NCBI GenBank assembly: GCA_002104905.1
Contig: MCFE01000234.1
Span: 57,075-121,074 of the forward strand
Direction of reading: 5' to 3'
Length of the DNA: 64,000 bases
From: Basidiobolus meristosporus CBS 931.73
Taxonomy: Eukaryota; Basidiobolomycota; Basidiobolomycetes; Basidiobolales; Basidiobolaceae
Part shown: positions 1 through 11,599 of the stretch, one piece after another
How positions within the stretch are numbered: the stretch's first letter is position 1
Layout of the letters: the number at the start of each line of letters is the position of its first letter
Notes under the pieces: generated by a model
The model's input: only the letters and a program-made list of their open reading frames with translations
Database searches by the model: none
Told to the model about the DNA's origin: nothing
Translations under genes and position numbers: made by a program

Positions 1-23
1 AAATATATTTCATATTAAACTAG

Positions 24-1816
24 TGTGGTGGTGTATAAGTCCAAAGGGCAAAATACAGCCAACACTTCTCAAGTGTGTGTGTGTCAGTGGGATGTTCACC
101 TGGTGCAATAGCCTCTATCAAAAGCTTGCTAGGAATACTGGGTCTTCTATCTAATCTAATGTGAAGGGGGATAAAGCTTCAAGCTTGTCAAGGGAAAACT
201 ATTCAGCTACAATCCCCTACTTAGCTGGCATCTTAACAGAAGTTTATACTGGCTTCAATATCCTTTGAGATGACAGTGTACTAAAGCTTCCAAAGTCAGA
301 ACAACGGTAAACTCCGCCAAGAGGGACTTGATAACAATGTAGCTTTGACCAATAGTTACAAAGACTGAAAAGTATATTTGCCTGTACAAGAACAAACCTG
401 GTAATACAATCAAATATACTGAAATATAGCTACTCTGAGTATTCCTCACAAGTAGTGCCTCCAAGGTCAGTTGGCTATCAGCACAGTTTCCTGGGAGTAT
501 TGCCAGGTCTAAGTCAGAAAGTAGTGGTAATAGGTAGCAGTGATCTCACTAATCAATAAGTCAGAATATTGGAAGAGGGCATGATTTATTTGTAAGGGAT
601 AGCCTCCCTTGTATACTTTGTTTTCTGCTCAAATTCTTGCTAGGAAATAGACTTGTTCTGTTGGATAGTGCCACATTGAGCCATGAGTGCCAAATGATGC
701 CATAGTGTGCCAGAGAGGCCAAGTAAGCCTATACTTAGCAACAGAGTGTGAAACATAGATCTGCATCTTCATGCACAGCATCCCATGTGTCTCACCTATG
801 ATGCAGGAGAAATTCCTTTTTTTGACGTTTTTTTGTGGATCAATATTGTGCAGGATGTGCAAGAGCACTAAAGGATTGAAGATATACTTCTGGTACTCAA
901 GACCCATGGCACTCTGAATCTAGCTCCTGTGGCTTGTAACATGTCACAAAAATGCATGGCACTATCTTGGTCCACTGGTACTATCTGGCACTATATTTAA
1001 ATATTAGCCCTAAAGTAAGATCAATACAAAGCACTTATAGTGCCAGAGAGTATCAGTGGACCAAGATAGTGCCATGCATTTTTGTGACATGTTACAAGCC
1101 ACAGGAGCTAGATTCAGAGTGCCATGGGTATTGAGTACCAGATGTGTATCTTCAGTCCTTGAGTGCTCTTGCACATCCTGTACAACATTGACCTAAAAAA
1201 AGGTCAAAAAATGGATTTTCTCCATCACAATGATTGAGACACAGGGGCTGCTTTGCATGAAGATGCAGATCTATGTTTCACACTCTGTGGCCAAGTGTAG
1301 GCTCACTTGGCCTCCCTGGCACACTATGGCAACATTTGGCACTTGTGACTCAATGTGGTACTATCCAACAGAACAAGTCTAATACTTTCCAGAAGTTTCT
1401 GGAAGGTAGTAAAGTGCCAATCATGTAATTGTGTACTAAAAATAGCACAAATTCTTGTGGTTGCTCCATGTGACATAGTAGTACCTAGCCAATCAGATAG
1501 TGGTAATATGAAACCTCAGTGTCATGTAGTTAAGAGGGTTATGAAACCAGGATGGTCACATGACATAGGCACTATTGGAGGTACTTGCCTTATTTGGAGA
1601 CTATCTTATCATGGCATCTTAGCAAGGAATAGGATCAGATTGTGCAATGAATTAATAGTGGCACATAGTTTGCCAGGACACGTAATAATAATCACATCAA
1701 CAGATAGAAAATATTGCAATTTGGGATGATACTGATATAGGGGTGATTCTTTTTAGGGCAGTGAACATATGGGAATGAGCATATCTGCTTGTGGGTGTTG
1801 CTGTGACCCCACTACA
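24..1816. repeat. Solo-LTR-like repeat, family A copy 1 (split by a foldback element)
   Basis: The sequence begins TGTGGTGGTGTA and ends CCCCACTACA, so it has TG...CA termini. It matches 13082-14152 along its length, apart from the 732-bp foldback element at 649-1380. Flanking 4-mers CTAG and CCAG could be a diverged 4-bp target duplication. No internal retroelement coding region lies next to it, so a solo LTR is the simplest reading. Strand is unknown. The family is called from repetition and termini only. Confidence 0.45.
649..1380. mobile_element. Foldback element FB1 (732 bp, long inverted arms, 3-bp TSD)
   Basis: The element is almost one inverted repeat. It starts AGACTTGTTCTGTTGGATAG, ends in the inverse of that, and its two arms of roughly 350 bp can be read against each other to a short centre near 1005-1040. 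It is flanked by AAT on both sides (646-648 and 1381-1383). Related copies lie at 10145-10878 and 23169-23900. No intact ORF is present, so it must be mobilised in trans. It sits inside the family A solo-LTR-like repeat and is therefore younger than it. Confidence 0.8.
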
Positions 1817-2193
1817 CCAGGTTGATTCCAATATACTGCTTTAAACTATCTTGATCTGTCCCTATGGTCCCTGTACCAAGTCTTACTTCATCTTTAGTGC
1901 AACCCAGGTAAATCCTGTCCCCAGCACACCTATATGGTCTAGATCAGAAAAGACAAAGTGGGATCTGCTCAAATTCCTGCCAAAAAATTTCAGTATGGCC
2001 CAAGTGTCTATGAAGAGCCTTCATACAGATATTTGAGCGCTACTCATTAGTCTAGCAGTACTTAGTACCTCAGAGAGCTGACAGAATTGGAAGATCTTGA
2101 GTCAAAAACAATGGCATGAATTTCACATCAAGATGCCAGCAGTTGTATGTAAGAATGCATAAAACAAACCCTACAAAAAGTAATTGCTCCTAG

Positions 2194-3250
2194 AGGTGGA
2201 TCCAATTAATATCAGCCATTACAATCCCTTCAGGAGACCATTACAGTACCAGCAGCTTGGAAAATGACCTTCCACACAATCTTATGAAGGGATCATGATA
2301 GTGTTTGGCCAATTTTAAAGCCAAATAAAGTTAAAAGCATTACAGTACTTAGGCAGTGTGTTGCCAGGGGCACATGGCATTGTTGCAGTCTTCATATGCT
2401 CAACAACTTTTTGAGTGGATCACCTGCAGGTACATCCAATTTCCTTATGTGGCAGAAACTTGACAGGGTTAGCAGGCCTCATTGCTAGCCTCTAATGGTA
2501 GTGTAATGGCATTATGGTGGCCTATAGTTAGCTCTGTATAATGTTACTGTACCAATTTAGCAAATGATATTTCCTTTTTCTACCTCCCCTTGTGCAATTT
2601 GTATATTCCACTATAGAGCTGCCCCTCTTTACTTGCTATCCATGACTACCTTGGGTATTCCACATATAGCTTGAATCTAAAAATACTATTGCCTCTTGCC
2701 TTCCCTATGAGAAATAATTTGGTCCTGCAGGTGGATCCAATCAGATCAGCTGTCTGGATCCTACTAAGAGACCATCATAAAATCAGCAGCTTAGGATCAG
2801 TGACCCGCTTAACAATCTTATGACAGGATCATGACAGTGTTTTGCTACTTTACTACCAAATAAAGTTATAAAACTTGATGGGGTTTAAATGGTGCTGTGA
2901 TAATAACTGCATGGTATTGTTGCGGTCTTATTACGCTCCACAACTATTGCAAATGGATCCAACTGGCCAAGACATCTAGTTGCCTTATATGGCAAGAAAC
3001 CTGATGGTATTTTGACAAGTTCTAAGTATGACTCTGATGGCATTATATTGGCAGTACGGCAGCCTACAGCTGGTTCAGTATAATGCAGCCATACCAATCT
3101 ACCCAATGGTATTTCCTTTTTCTACCTCCCCTTGTGCAGTTCATATATTCCACTATGGAGTCCCCCCTCTTAATTTGCTTACCCCCTACTACCTTTGCCA
3201 TTCCACATATAGCTCAAATCAAAAAAAACCTATGGCCTCCTGCATACTAA
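2194..3250. repeat. Two diverged direct copies of a ~520-bp repeat
   Basis: The segment starting AGGTGGATCCAAT at about 2194 recurs from about 2729 in the same order: a GATCATGA(T/C)AGTGTTT block, CCAAATAAAGTT, a TTTCCTTTTTCTACCTCCCC block and CCACATATAGCT. A third copy in opposite orientation lies around 14400-14860. It contains no coding signal that I recognise and probably represents non-coding ends of the Tnp2-type transposons that dominate this region. Confidence 0.6.
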
Positions 3251-3484
3251 TCTCTACAAATGCACATACCTGCAACGATTGACATACTTCTATCACCTCA
3301 ACTTTATGGATTTTAGTGTAGTACTTGCAAAGTTGCCATATATGTTGTACTGCTGGTTATATACACATCATGCAAGCATATGCTTGGTTGCTGCAACAAC
3401 TGCTATAATTAACTCCTGAACATCTGCAAAGAACTTCTTGGAATTTAGCCAATATATTCCTTCTCTCAGCTGGATTCTAGTCCC

Positions 3485-6400
3485 CCTTATAGGTGCACTC
3501 AGGCTCTTGTTTGTATGAGTTCTATATGCAATGGTGTAGAAATAGGCTTGTGATCAAAAGAAATTCAGCATATCTTGGTGGAGTTTTCCTAATAAAATTC
3601 AGTTGCTTGTTGCACCCAACCCAACATTGCATTACATATCTGACTACCCATGCATTGGGGCTGCTTAGCTTCTCAATGTCATAGGCATAGGTGTCTCCAT
3701 GTGTACATTTGTCCTCAGTATTGTCCAACTCTTCCTGGCTGTCCTCCATGTGCCAAATTATCATATCCATGACAGACTTGAAGGTAATATTCTTGATGAA
3801 ATTGGGATATGGTAGTACCTGCAACTTGGCTTGTCTTCCTATCTCCCCACACATCCACTACATAGAAAACTCCTAAAAGGTGAGGCAAGGCCCAATATTT
3901 TCCACATGCCATGCAAGATGGAGTAGAGAATAGATACAGTGGCAGCAGAGATCTATGCATTCAGCTTTATGTTGGTAATATACCTGCTCATATCCTGTTA
4001 CAAACTCCTGGCACAACAGCAATAGATGAGTCAAGTTGGCATTGGTTATCCACTTCTGGTTAAATAGTCCTACAATGTCCACATATGACTCCCAATGCTT
4101 CCAATGTACTCTTGGTAGGAATGGCTTCAGAACACCACTTGAAAAAATATATATCCAGTTCATCCAGTCTTTGCATTTGTATTGTTGCATATGCATATGA
4201 ATATTGATTGGAGTCTGTGAGAAGTACCTAGGGTGGAAGATACTCTGTAATATCTTGCCAATTCTTTCAAATTTCTCTGGTATCTCAAAGGGCTGATTTA
4301 GCTTGAAATGCCCCATGTACAACTTGGTCATCAGTATAGGGATACTGTTGATAAGCAAAAGCATTGCTCCCAGTGGAAAGCTTTTGTCCCAACAGATACC
4401 CTCTACCTTAAGTATCTCTGGTTTCCAATTGATCCCATATTCTGGCCAATGGCTTATAGCTTGCTAACTTTGCTGCAATTGCATGCTGACTTCTGTACAT
4501 TGTCTCTGTGGAAAGATGATGCTCTTAGTGCTAGTGCTTGGGTAATAATAATGTGTGTGGGTTATGGAATAAATCCTCTGGCTCTCACACATTGAACAGC
4601 AATACCATCCGTTGTGCCTGGAAAAACCTGCTATCTTCCTGATAGCTGGGGTATCTGTGGTAATGGAAAGTATTCCATTACTACAATATCTCTTAACCAA
4701 TATTGCACTCATTTCTTTATTTTGCCTTTTGCTATTGTAACACCCAAGTGAAAGATCAAGAATTTCCAACTTTGAAGAACAAACGCTCCAGACTCTGACA
4801 AGCAATCCACCCAAAAATATTACGTCATACAGAACACATGGTAGTCAACACATGTTTTAAATTACAGCTCATTTGAAGCAGTACCTCAGGAGTTATGACT
4901 AAAAGAGTTCAATTATTATATATACTATGCCTTATTGCTAGCATTACTATGGTGACTTTAATTGCATGTAACTTTTGAACCAGCAAATTAAATCACGTGA
5001 AATCTTCATAGGTGCTGCGCCTATATCCAATCTGTGCAAATGCAAAATTTCAGCTTTATATCACATGTATTGCTTGCGCAATTGCTCAAAAACTTTGATC
5101 CTTCAAGATTTTCATATATATGACTTCCCCAGCTGAAAAATAAAGGGAGAGTCTCTCTTTCCAGAATCTCCACACTACAATTACAAGTTTAAAGGTTATA
5201 AGACTTCCCCTGCATCACTTGCACTGTTGAGTATTATGACTTTGATTGGTACTACATCAGTAAAGAGACCATAAAGCTCACAAGAGTCCAATCTAAGTTC
5301 TACAAGAAACTACCACTTTTCTGTTGGAAAAGTCCCCTCTAAGAAGCCCCCTTTACTCTAAAGACCCCTTTAGACACCCCTTTAGGAAACCCCTTTACTC
5401 TAAAGAAACCCCTTTAGGCACCCCTTTAGTGTAAATCCACTTTAGAGACCACTACAACAAGTCCCTTTACTCTAATGACACCCCTTTAGGCTAAAGGGGA
5501 GTTCAGAACTTCCATATTAGGAAATGTTCTCTGAAAGGAAAGTGACTTCAAATAAGGAAAAGTTACTAAAAAGTAAATAAGCCCGTTAGTCAACAGAAGG
5601 TCAGAACACTGCTGTCAAAGTGATAAACACTGCCTACAGTATATTTTGAGCCTAAGATTGAGGAAATTAGCAAAAGTTATATCTTCTATTGGTATATCAA
5701 ACTCCCAATAAACTATCTCAGTATTAGCATACTGAAAGTAGTTGTATATTGTTAATTAGCTACATTGTAGAACAAGCCTCAAGCTAATCATAATACAACA
5801 CAACATATCTCCAATGCAGATGATAATATTTGCTTTACATGACAGCCATTCACTGTTATCCTGCTGGAAAGCATACAAAATTCATCCAGCAATGAATACA
5901 GGTAGCTATTCAGGTTGGGCAGTGATCTAGGCCCAAATTCCAGTAAGACTACCATCAGATTATTACTCTGATACTGCAAGATGGGTAGCATATTCAGATT
6001 GATGAAATTTAGTGGCCAGCAGGATTTGCGGGTAGAATACTTGTTCAATGAGAATCCATCAAGTACTAAGGCAAAGACATGGTCAGACATATCTTCAAAG
6101 TAGCCCTAGCTTCTTATCTCTTTGTAATGTTTGCCATCAAATATATTGGATGTGTTTGTGCTTGATTGATACTGAGTGCAGTACTGTATAGCTTTGCAAT
6201 ATTTGTTGGACTGCATCAGCTTCTTCAGACAGGGTATTACCAGACTATATCTGGAGTGCAAACAATGTTTTCCCTCAAAGGTGGTGGGTCCCTGACAATT
6301 TGGACACGTTACAATGGTAGCATTTTCTGATGTGAATGCCATGCAACTGTTAATGCATGCTGGAATCAGGACAGTCTCTGGATCATATGTTGCCAGCCAC

Positions 6401-6980
6401 ATGATGGTTATCCACTTGTACCATATACAGAGTAGGTTGCATCCAGGAATGACTTTGGCAAGAAGTAGTAATAAATCCTCAAAGCCCCCATTACTGATAT
6501 TAGAGGAAACTTACCACATCTCTGGCCACAACATTACATCATTTGCCAGTAGATAGATTACTGGGCTCTCTTGGCTCTATAAAGTATCCTTAGCATTTGT
6601 TTTAACAGGTGCATTGCATATTGGGATTAGACTGGGCTCATACATGGTATTGTTGCTAGGGAAGATAGGCTCCCAATCCATCAGTAAACCTTTGTTGTCA
6701 GAGCTATTGCTCAGCATGCTATATTCAGAAGGCTGAAGTGAGCCTAAAGGTGTCACAAACCCACCTGACTAAGTTTGCGCAAGGTGACAAAGATGGCAAG
6801 GTGCCAATATCAAAGTATCAACTAGCCAGCAAAATAATATTGGTACAGCAGCAACCAATGAATGGTCAAATATGACTTGTGTGGCAAAATACTGGCCCTG
6901 ATCCTTGTAATCCTTCCTTGTAATTCTTCCTATGCTGTCTGCGTGCTTCATGGCTGCGCAGCTTACTACAATAGCCACAT
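3485..6980 (-). pseudogene. Decayed Tnp2-domain (CACTA-type) transposase, copy 1
   Basis: Minus-strand fragments in order resemble a Tnp2 transposase. Zinc-like cysteines (CPNCQG) lie near 6290 and the Tnp2 core FALVLDGFSLNKYS near 6070. A DTPAIRKIAGFSRHNGWYCC block, typical of the Tnp2 pA-rk-GF-sH-C-mC motif, lies near 4650. A C-terminal part with LLHLAWHVENIGPCLTFW lies near 3900. The reading frame is broken by stops and frameshifts, and the gene is interrupted by a solo LTR at 4656-5805. Further copies lie at 15285-16800 and 42850-44760. Family assignment is from motif recognition and needs a profile search. The activity, if any, was cut-and-paste transposition. Confidence 0.6.
4656..5805. 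mobile_element. Solo LTR, family B copy 1 (1150 bp, TSD TATC)
   Basis: It begins TGTGGTAATGGAAAG and ends ATACAACACAACA. TATC occurs immediately before (4652-4655) and after (5806-5809). A related uninterrupted Tnp2 copy at 16017-16040 reads GGGGTATCTGCAATGCAG, which is the empty site. Two other copies are at 7976-9060 and 18341-19380. Internal stretches of repeated CTCTAAAGACACCCCTTTAG give a simple-repeat character near 5335-5500. Confidence 0.8.
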
Positions 6981-7187
6981 GGTCTTTTTTCTCTTCTCTT
7001 ATAGCATTGAGTCAAAGTAGTCTTGTCCATAGGGCAAACAGTTTGACCTTCAACAACATAACTATATTGTATCACTTTCTGGCCAATACTCATGTGAACT
7101 TAAGACAGTCTTGTATTTGAGACATTGCACCTACATGAATCTAAGATTCAATGGTGACCTGCCATAGTAAGTGTTATAAATAAAGTA

Positions 7188-7970
7188 GTGGCACCACATA
7201 CACATGTATATGTAACACTATTTCCCCTTTGTTTTGACTCACTTCCATATATATGCCACCAAAAAAGTAAAGCAAAGTTTTCTGGTCCCCAACCAAGCCC
7301 CACTACTGACAACAACAGAAGAATGATTAGACAACAGCTAGATTTGATAATCCATGCAACAAGCAGGGCTACACCCAAAAAAGACCATGTTGACAGTTAG
7401 CCCACTGAAGGTAATAATGCGGACTCCTCAGGCTCTGAGTCATATAGGTAACTGAGAACCTCTGCAGAGCCACAAGCTGATTGTTATGATCAGGCAGGTG
7501 AGAATGTAGCAAATGCATAGCCTGTCATAACTACAGTAGAGAGCTCAAAACAGGCAGAAAAGAAACATCTAGTTGCCAGAAGAGTGCCAGAAAGGGATAA
7601 GCAGGCCAAAACAGGTGCATCAGAGCAGAGTTTATCAAGGAGAAAACATAGTTCATTACAGGAAGCACTCAGACAAAGTAGCAGTGAATGACCTGGCAGT
7701 GATATAGTAAAAGGTAAAGGGAAAAACGTCTACCTAAGCCTGAGACAGGGAGGCAGGAAAAAAGAACTGCAGTTCTTGCCAATTAGCACTGCAAGCCTGG
7801 AACAGACTTAATCCCTTCATAGCAAGAATAATTACCAACAAGAAAACAGCTGTCTTCACAGGTGTTGGAAGCACAACCAGATAAGCTATACTCCAGAAAA
7901 GTAGATGACTTTGCAGAAAAGAGCAATTTGTCTACAACAACCTCCATATTTTTGATTGTTGACAGAGTGG
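7188..7970 (+). pseudogene. Remnant of a second, divergently oriented transposon ORF
   Basis: This plus-strand coding-like sequence lies upstream of, and divergent from, the Tnp2 pseudogene. Homologous stretches occur at 45091-46780 (same order relative to a Tnp2 copy) and around 18180-18330 with 19381-19700. It runs through low-complexity Ser/Gln/Lys-rich sequence, continues past the family B LTR and ends in the sequence seen at 9065-9360. It may be the accessory gene of the Tnp2 element, by analogy with two-gene CACTA elements, but I recognise no domain. Stops break it. Confidence 0.35.
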
Positions 7971-7975
7971 AGATC

Positions 7976-9060
7976 TGTGGTAATGGAAAGTATTTCATTA
8001 CTACAATATCTCAAAACAAATATTGCACTCATTTCTTTATTTTGCTTTTTGCTATCATAACAGACAGGTGAAAGATCAAGAATTTACAACTTTGAAGAAC
8101 AAATACTCCAGACCCTGCCAAGATATCCACCCAAGAATATTATGTCATACAGCACATGCAGTAGCCAGCACATATTTCAAGTCACAGCTTATTTGATGCA
8201 GTACATAAGGAGTTATGACCAAAAGAGTCCAATCTTTATATACACCAGGTCACTATTGCTAGGATTACTATGGCAACTTTGATTGTGTGTAACTTTTGGA
8301 CCAGCCAATCAAATCACATGATATTTTCACAAGCGCAGAGCCTATATCCAAGCTGCACTACTGCCAAATCTTAGCTTTGTATCACATGTTTTGCTTTTGA
8401 AGCAGCCAAAAACTTTGATCTATCAGAGATTTCATTTATATGACTTCCCCAGCTGAAAAATAAAGGAGAGCCTCTCTTTCCAAAATCTCCACACTGCTAT
8501 TACAAGTTTAAAGGTTATATAACTTCCCCTGCATCACTTGCACTGTTGAGTATTCTGACTTTAATAAGTACTACATCAGTAAAGAGATTGCAAAGCTCAC
8601 AAGAATCCAATCTAAGTTCTACAAGAAAATACCACTTTTCTGTTGGAAAAGTCCTCTCTAAGAAGCCCCTTTACTCTAAAGACACCCCTTTAGGTCTAAA
8701 GACCCCCTTCAGAGACTTCTACAACGCACTCATTTGGGTTAAAGGGGAGTTCAGAGTTTCCGTAATTGGAAGTATTTTCTTGGAAAGAAAAGTGACTTCC
8801 AAATAAGCAAAGGTTACTGTAAAAGTAAATAAGCACATTAGTCAATAGAAGGTCAGAACACTGCTGTAGAAGTGAGAAACTCTGCCTATAGTATATTTTG
8901 AGTCTAAGATTGGGGATATTAGTGAAAGTTATTTATTCTATTGGTATATCAGACTCCCAGTAAACTATTTCAGTATTAGCATACTGGAAGTTGTTGTGTA
9001 TTGTGGATTAGTCTCTACCATGTAGAGCAAGCCCCAAACTAATCATAATACAACACAACA
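7976..9060. mobile_element. Solo LTR, family B copy 2 (1085 bp, TSD GATC)
   Basis: It has the same termini as 4656-5805 (TGTGGTAATGG ... CACAACA). GATC flanks both sides (7972-7975 and 9061-9064). The uninterrupted relative at 19685-19702 reads GTGGAGATCCCACTGG, so the insertion and its 4-bp duplication are directly visible. Confidence 0.85.
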
Positions 9061-9064
9061 GATC

Positions 9065-9361
9065 CCACTGGAATACAAGGCTACAATGTCAAGAGCTCAA
9101 AAGACTATCACAATGCCTTCAGTGGAGTTGTGGAACATTTATAGGCACACCAAGTGGTTGCAGCACTTCTTCATGAGCAGTGCTCAAGAAACTGCACTGG
9201 AATAATGCAAGGATTCATTGCAAAGACTGGCAGATGAGGTGCTTAACCTTGCAGTGCTGGCTGAAGACCAGGATGTGTGGGGACCAGCAAGTGAACAGTG
9301 GCGTAAAGCTGTTGGGTTTCTGCTAAAGTTGTGGAACCAGTGTGTTACAGCAGAAGCACTT
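9065..9361 (+). pseudogene. Broken copy of the transposon accessory ORF C-terminal region
   Basis: This is homologous to the better preserved 19660-20004 reading frame (residues such as LQRLADEVLNLAVLAEDQD). It is interrupted by the 181-bp MITE at 9365-9545, after which the homology resumes (GGGTTGGGCTTAATGTTA). Its function is unknown. Confidence 0.4.
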
Positions 9362-9364
9362 ATT

Positions 9365-9545
9365 AGACTTGTTCCATTGTGCTCTTGATCATAGTGCCAG
9401 AGAGTGCTGAATATTCTGTTATTAATTTGATATTTCAGGGTCATATGCATATCAATGTTGATCCCAAATTGGCACTGTATGGCACCATCTGGCACACTGT
9501 GGCACTATTGGGCGCTACATTCAGCTCAAAAGATGGAACAAGTCT
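9365..9545. mobile_element. 181-bp MITE with AGACTTGTTCCAT terminal inverted repeats
   Basis: The left end AGACTTGTTCCAT is mirrored by the right end ATGGAACAAGTCT. ATT is duplicated at 9362-9364 and 9546-9548. Uninterrupted relatives at about 19988 and 47075 confirm that the segment is an insertion. The termini match those of the much longer foldback elements, so both groups probably use the same transposase in trans. Confidence 0.8.
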
Positions 9546-9549
9546 ATTA

Positions 9550-10141
9550 AGTGGTGGATATTAAAGGAGTTACTTTGAGTGTGGGGTTGGGCTTAATGTT
9601 ATTGTAGTGTATAGGGACTTGCATTGGTCAAAACAATTGGCAATTGAGGTAAAACTGCAGTTTCAATGGAAATAAATCAATTTGTATGAATGAAAGGTAA
9701 GAGAGACAGTTAAGTCAGGAAGTAAGGAGTGTGAAAAAGAGGCAATAGCCAATCAATGCACACAAATGTAGGAGGTGATAGAGTGCCCAGGATCACAAAG
9801 TGAGCAAATTGGCAGAAAACCAATCAAAAGCCACTTATACATTGTTGTGATGAAAAATTTTGACTAAGTTTTTTGTGAAATCTGGTTTGCAATTATTTTT
9901 CAACCATCTCTGGACAGTGTCCTGATAGGATCAGTACCTCTTAGTCACAGGACTGTAACTTTGTGATGGCCTTTTGATTGAATCATTACAGTAGTTTTCA
10001 TAAGGCTTACTAACCTCTACAAGCACACACACCTGCTGCAATTGGCATACTTCAATGACATTGGCTTTACCGCTTTTTAGTGTGATACTTGCCAGGTTGT
10101 CATATACCTTGTATTGCTGCAAATAAATGTATCTTGCAAAC
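9550..10141. repeat. Transposon-derived non-coding repeat
   Basis: No gene is seen. The sequence is homologous to 20005-20460 and, inverted, to 12010-12345 and 42390-42830 (shared GGTTGGGCTTAATGTTA and TTTTGTGAAATCTGG). It probably belongs to the Tnp2-type element. Confidence 0.5.
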
Positions 10142-10144
10142 ATA

Positions 10145-10878
10145 AGACTTGTTCCATTGGATAGTGCCACATTGAGCCATGAGTGCCAAATGATGCCATA
10201 GTGTGCCAGAGAGGCCAAGTGAGCCTATACTTGGCCACATAGTGTGAAAAGTAGATCTGCATCCTCATGCAAAGCAGCCCCTGTGCTTCATCTATGATGC
10301 AGGAGAAAATCCATTTTTTGATGTTTTTTTGTAGATCAATATTGTGCAGGATGTGTAAGAGCACTAAAGGATTAAAGACATACATCTGGTACTCAAGACC
10401 CATGGCACTCTGAATCTAGCTCCTGCAGCTTGTAACATGTCACAAAAATGCATGGCACTATCTTGGTCCACTGGTACTATCAGGCACTATAATTAAATAT
10501 CAGCCCTAAAGTAAGATCAATACAAAGCACTTATAGTGCCGGATAGTACCAATGGACCAAGATAGTGCCATGCATTTTTGTGACATGTTACAAGCCACAG
10601 GAGCTAGATTCAGAGTGCCATGGGTATTGAGTACCAGATGCATATCTTCAATCCTTTTGTGCACTTGCAAATCCTGTACAACATTTACCAAAAAAAAAAG
10701 GTCAAAAATTGGATTTTTTCCATCACAATGAGTGAAACACAGGGGCTGCTTTGCATGAAGATGCAGAGCTGTGCTGCACACTCTGTGGCCAAGTGTAGGC
10801 TCACTTGGCCCCCCTGGCACACAATGGCATCATTTGGCACTCATGGCTCAATGTGGCACTATCCAATGGAACAAGTCT
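10145..10878. mobile_element. Foldback element FB2 (734 bp, TSD ATA)
   Basis: It has the same inverted-arm architecture as FB1, with termini AGACTTGTTCCATTGGATAG and the inverse. ATA occurs at 10142-10144 and 10879-10881. The pre-insertion site is preserved in inverted orientation at about 14249-14285, where CAAGCATATGTTTGCAAG is uninterrupted. No intact coding region is present. Confidence 0.85.
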
Positions 10879-11073
10879 ATATGCTTGGTTGTGCCACTGT
10901 AGCTACAAATACCTCCTGAATACTGGCAAAGAACTTTTTGATATTTTGCCAATAAGTTCCTTGTCCCTGCTGGATTCCAGTCCCATTTATAGGTGGGTTC
11001 TGACTCTTGTTTGTATGAGTTCCATAATGAATGGTGGAGAAATTGGCTTGTGACCAAGAGAAATCCAGCATAC

Positions 11074-11594
11074 TGTCATGCTCACATGACAACCATGAGC
11101 ACCCATGCCAAGTTTCAGCTTCTGAGCTCAATTTCTAAGAGATTCCTTCTGGAACCTTCTACCACCTTCCAGAAAGTTCCTGACCATTCCAAACCATTGT
11201 TACCCAATGGAACATTCCATGGAAGCTTCCCATTGTATTTTTCATAGTCCAGTACCATATATGGTAACTACATGTCACATGACCTAGTCCCATGATCAGC
11301 TGACCCCTTACATATCTCCATGTGATATTCCAGTCTGTTCTTTAGTATATTCTTTCTTGGCACACTTACTGTGCCTCACCCCAGAACCCCAACAGTATTA
11401 GCCAATATCTCTTGGCATCCATATTGCCAAAAAGTATATATAGTCCTATCCCCCCTTATGTATTCCTCAGTCTGATAAACACAGGTCTTGAATAAACAGC
11501 CTTGCCTTGAATCTTGTCTTGCCTAGATGGACCACACCTAAGTCCTTTCCTGCCGTGCCTATCTTTTCCTCCTGCCTTGTGTCTATTCATAACA
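11074..11594. mobile_element. Solo LTR, family C (521 bp, TSD CATAC)
   Basis: It begins TGTCATGCTCACATGAC and ends TTCATAACA. CATAC flanks both ends (11069-11073 and 11595-11599). The related uninterrupted copy near 3565-3580 reads AGCATATCTTGGTGGAG. A TATATA stretch near 11438 and an AATAAA near 11491 fit LTR promoter and polyadenylation signals in plus orientation. It is the only copy seen in the window. Confidence 0.8.
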
Positions 11595-11599
11595 CATAC

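Noticed and set aside
2280-2860. CACTA-like termini (CACTATCATGATCC and CACTGTCATGATCC, minus strand) as ends of the Tnp2 element
   Set aside because: Homology between the copies continues past the CACTR motif on both sides (CCAAATAAAGTT follows in each), so these are internal and not element boundaries.
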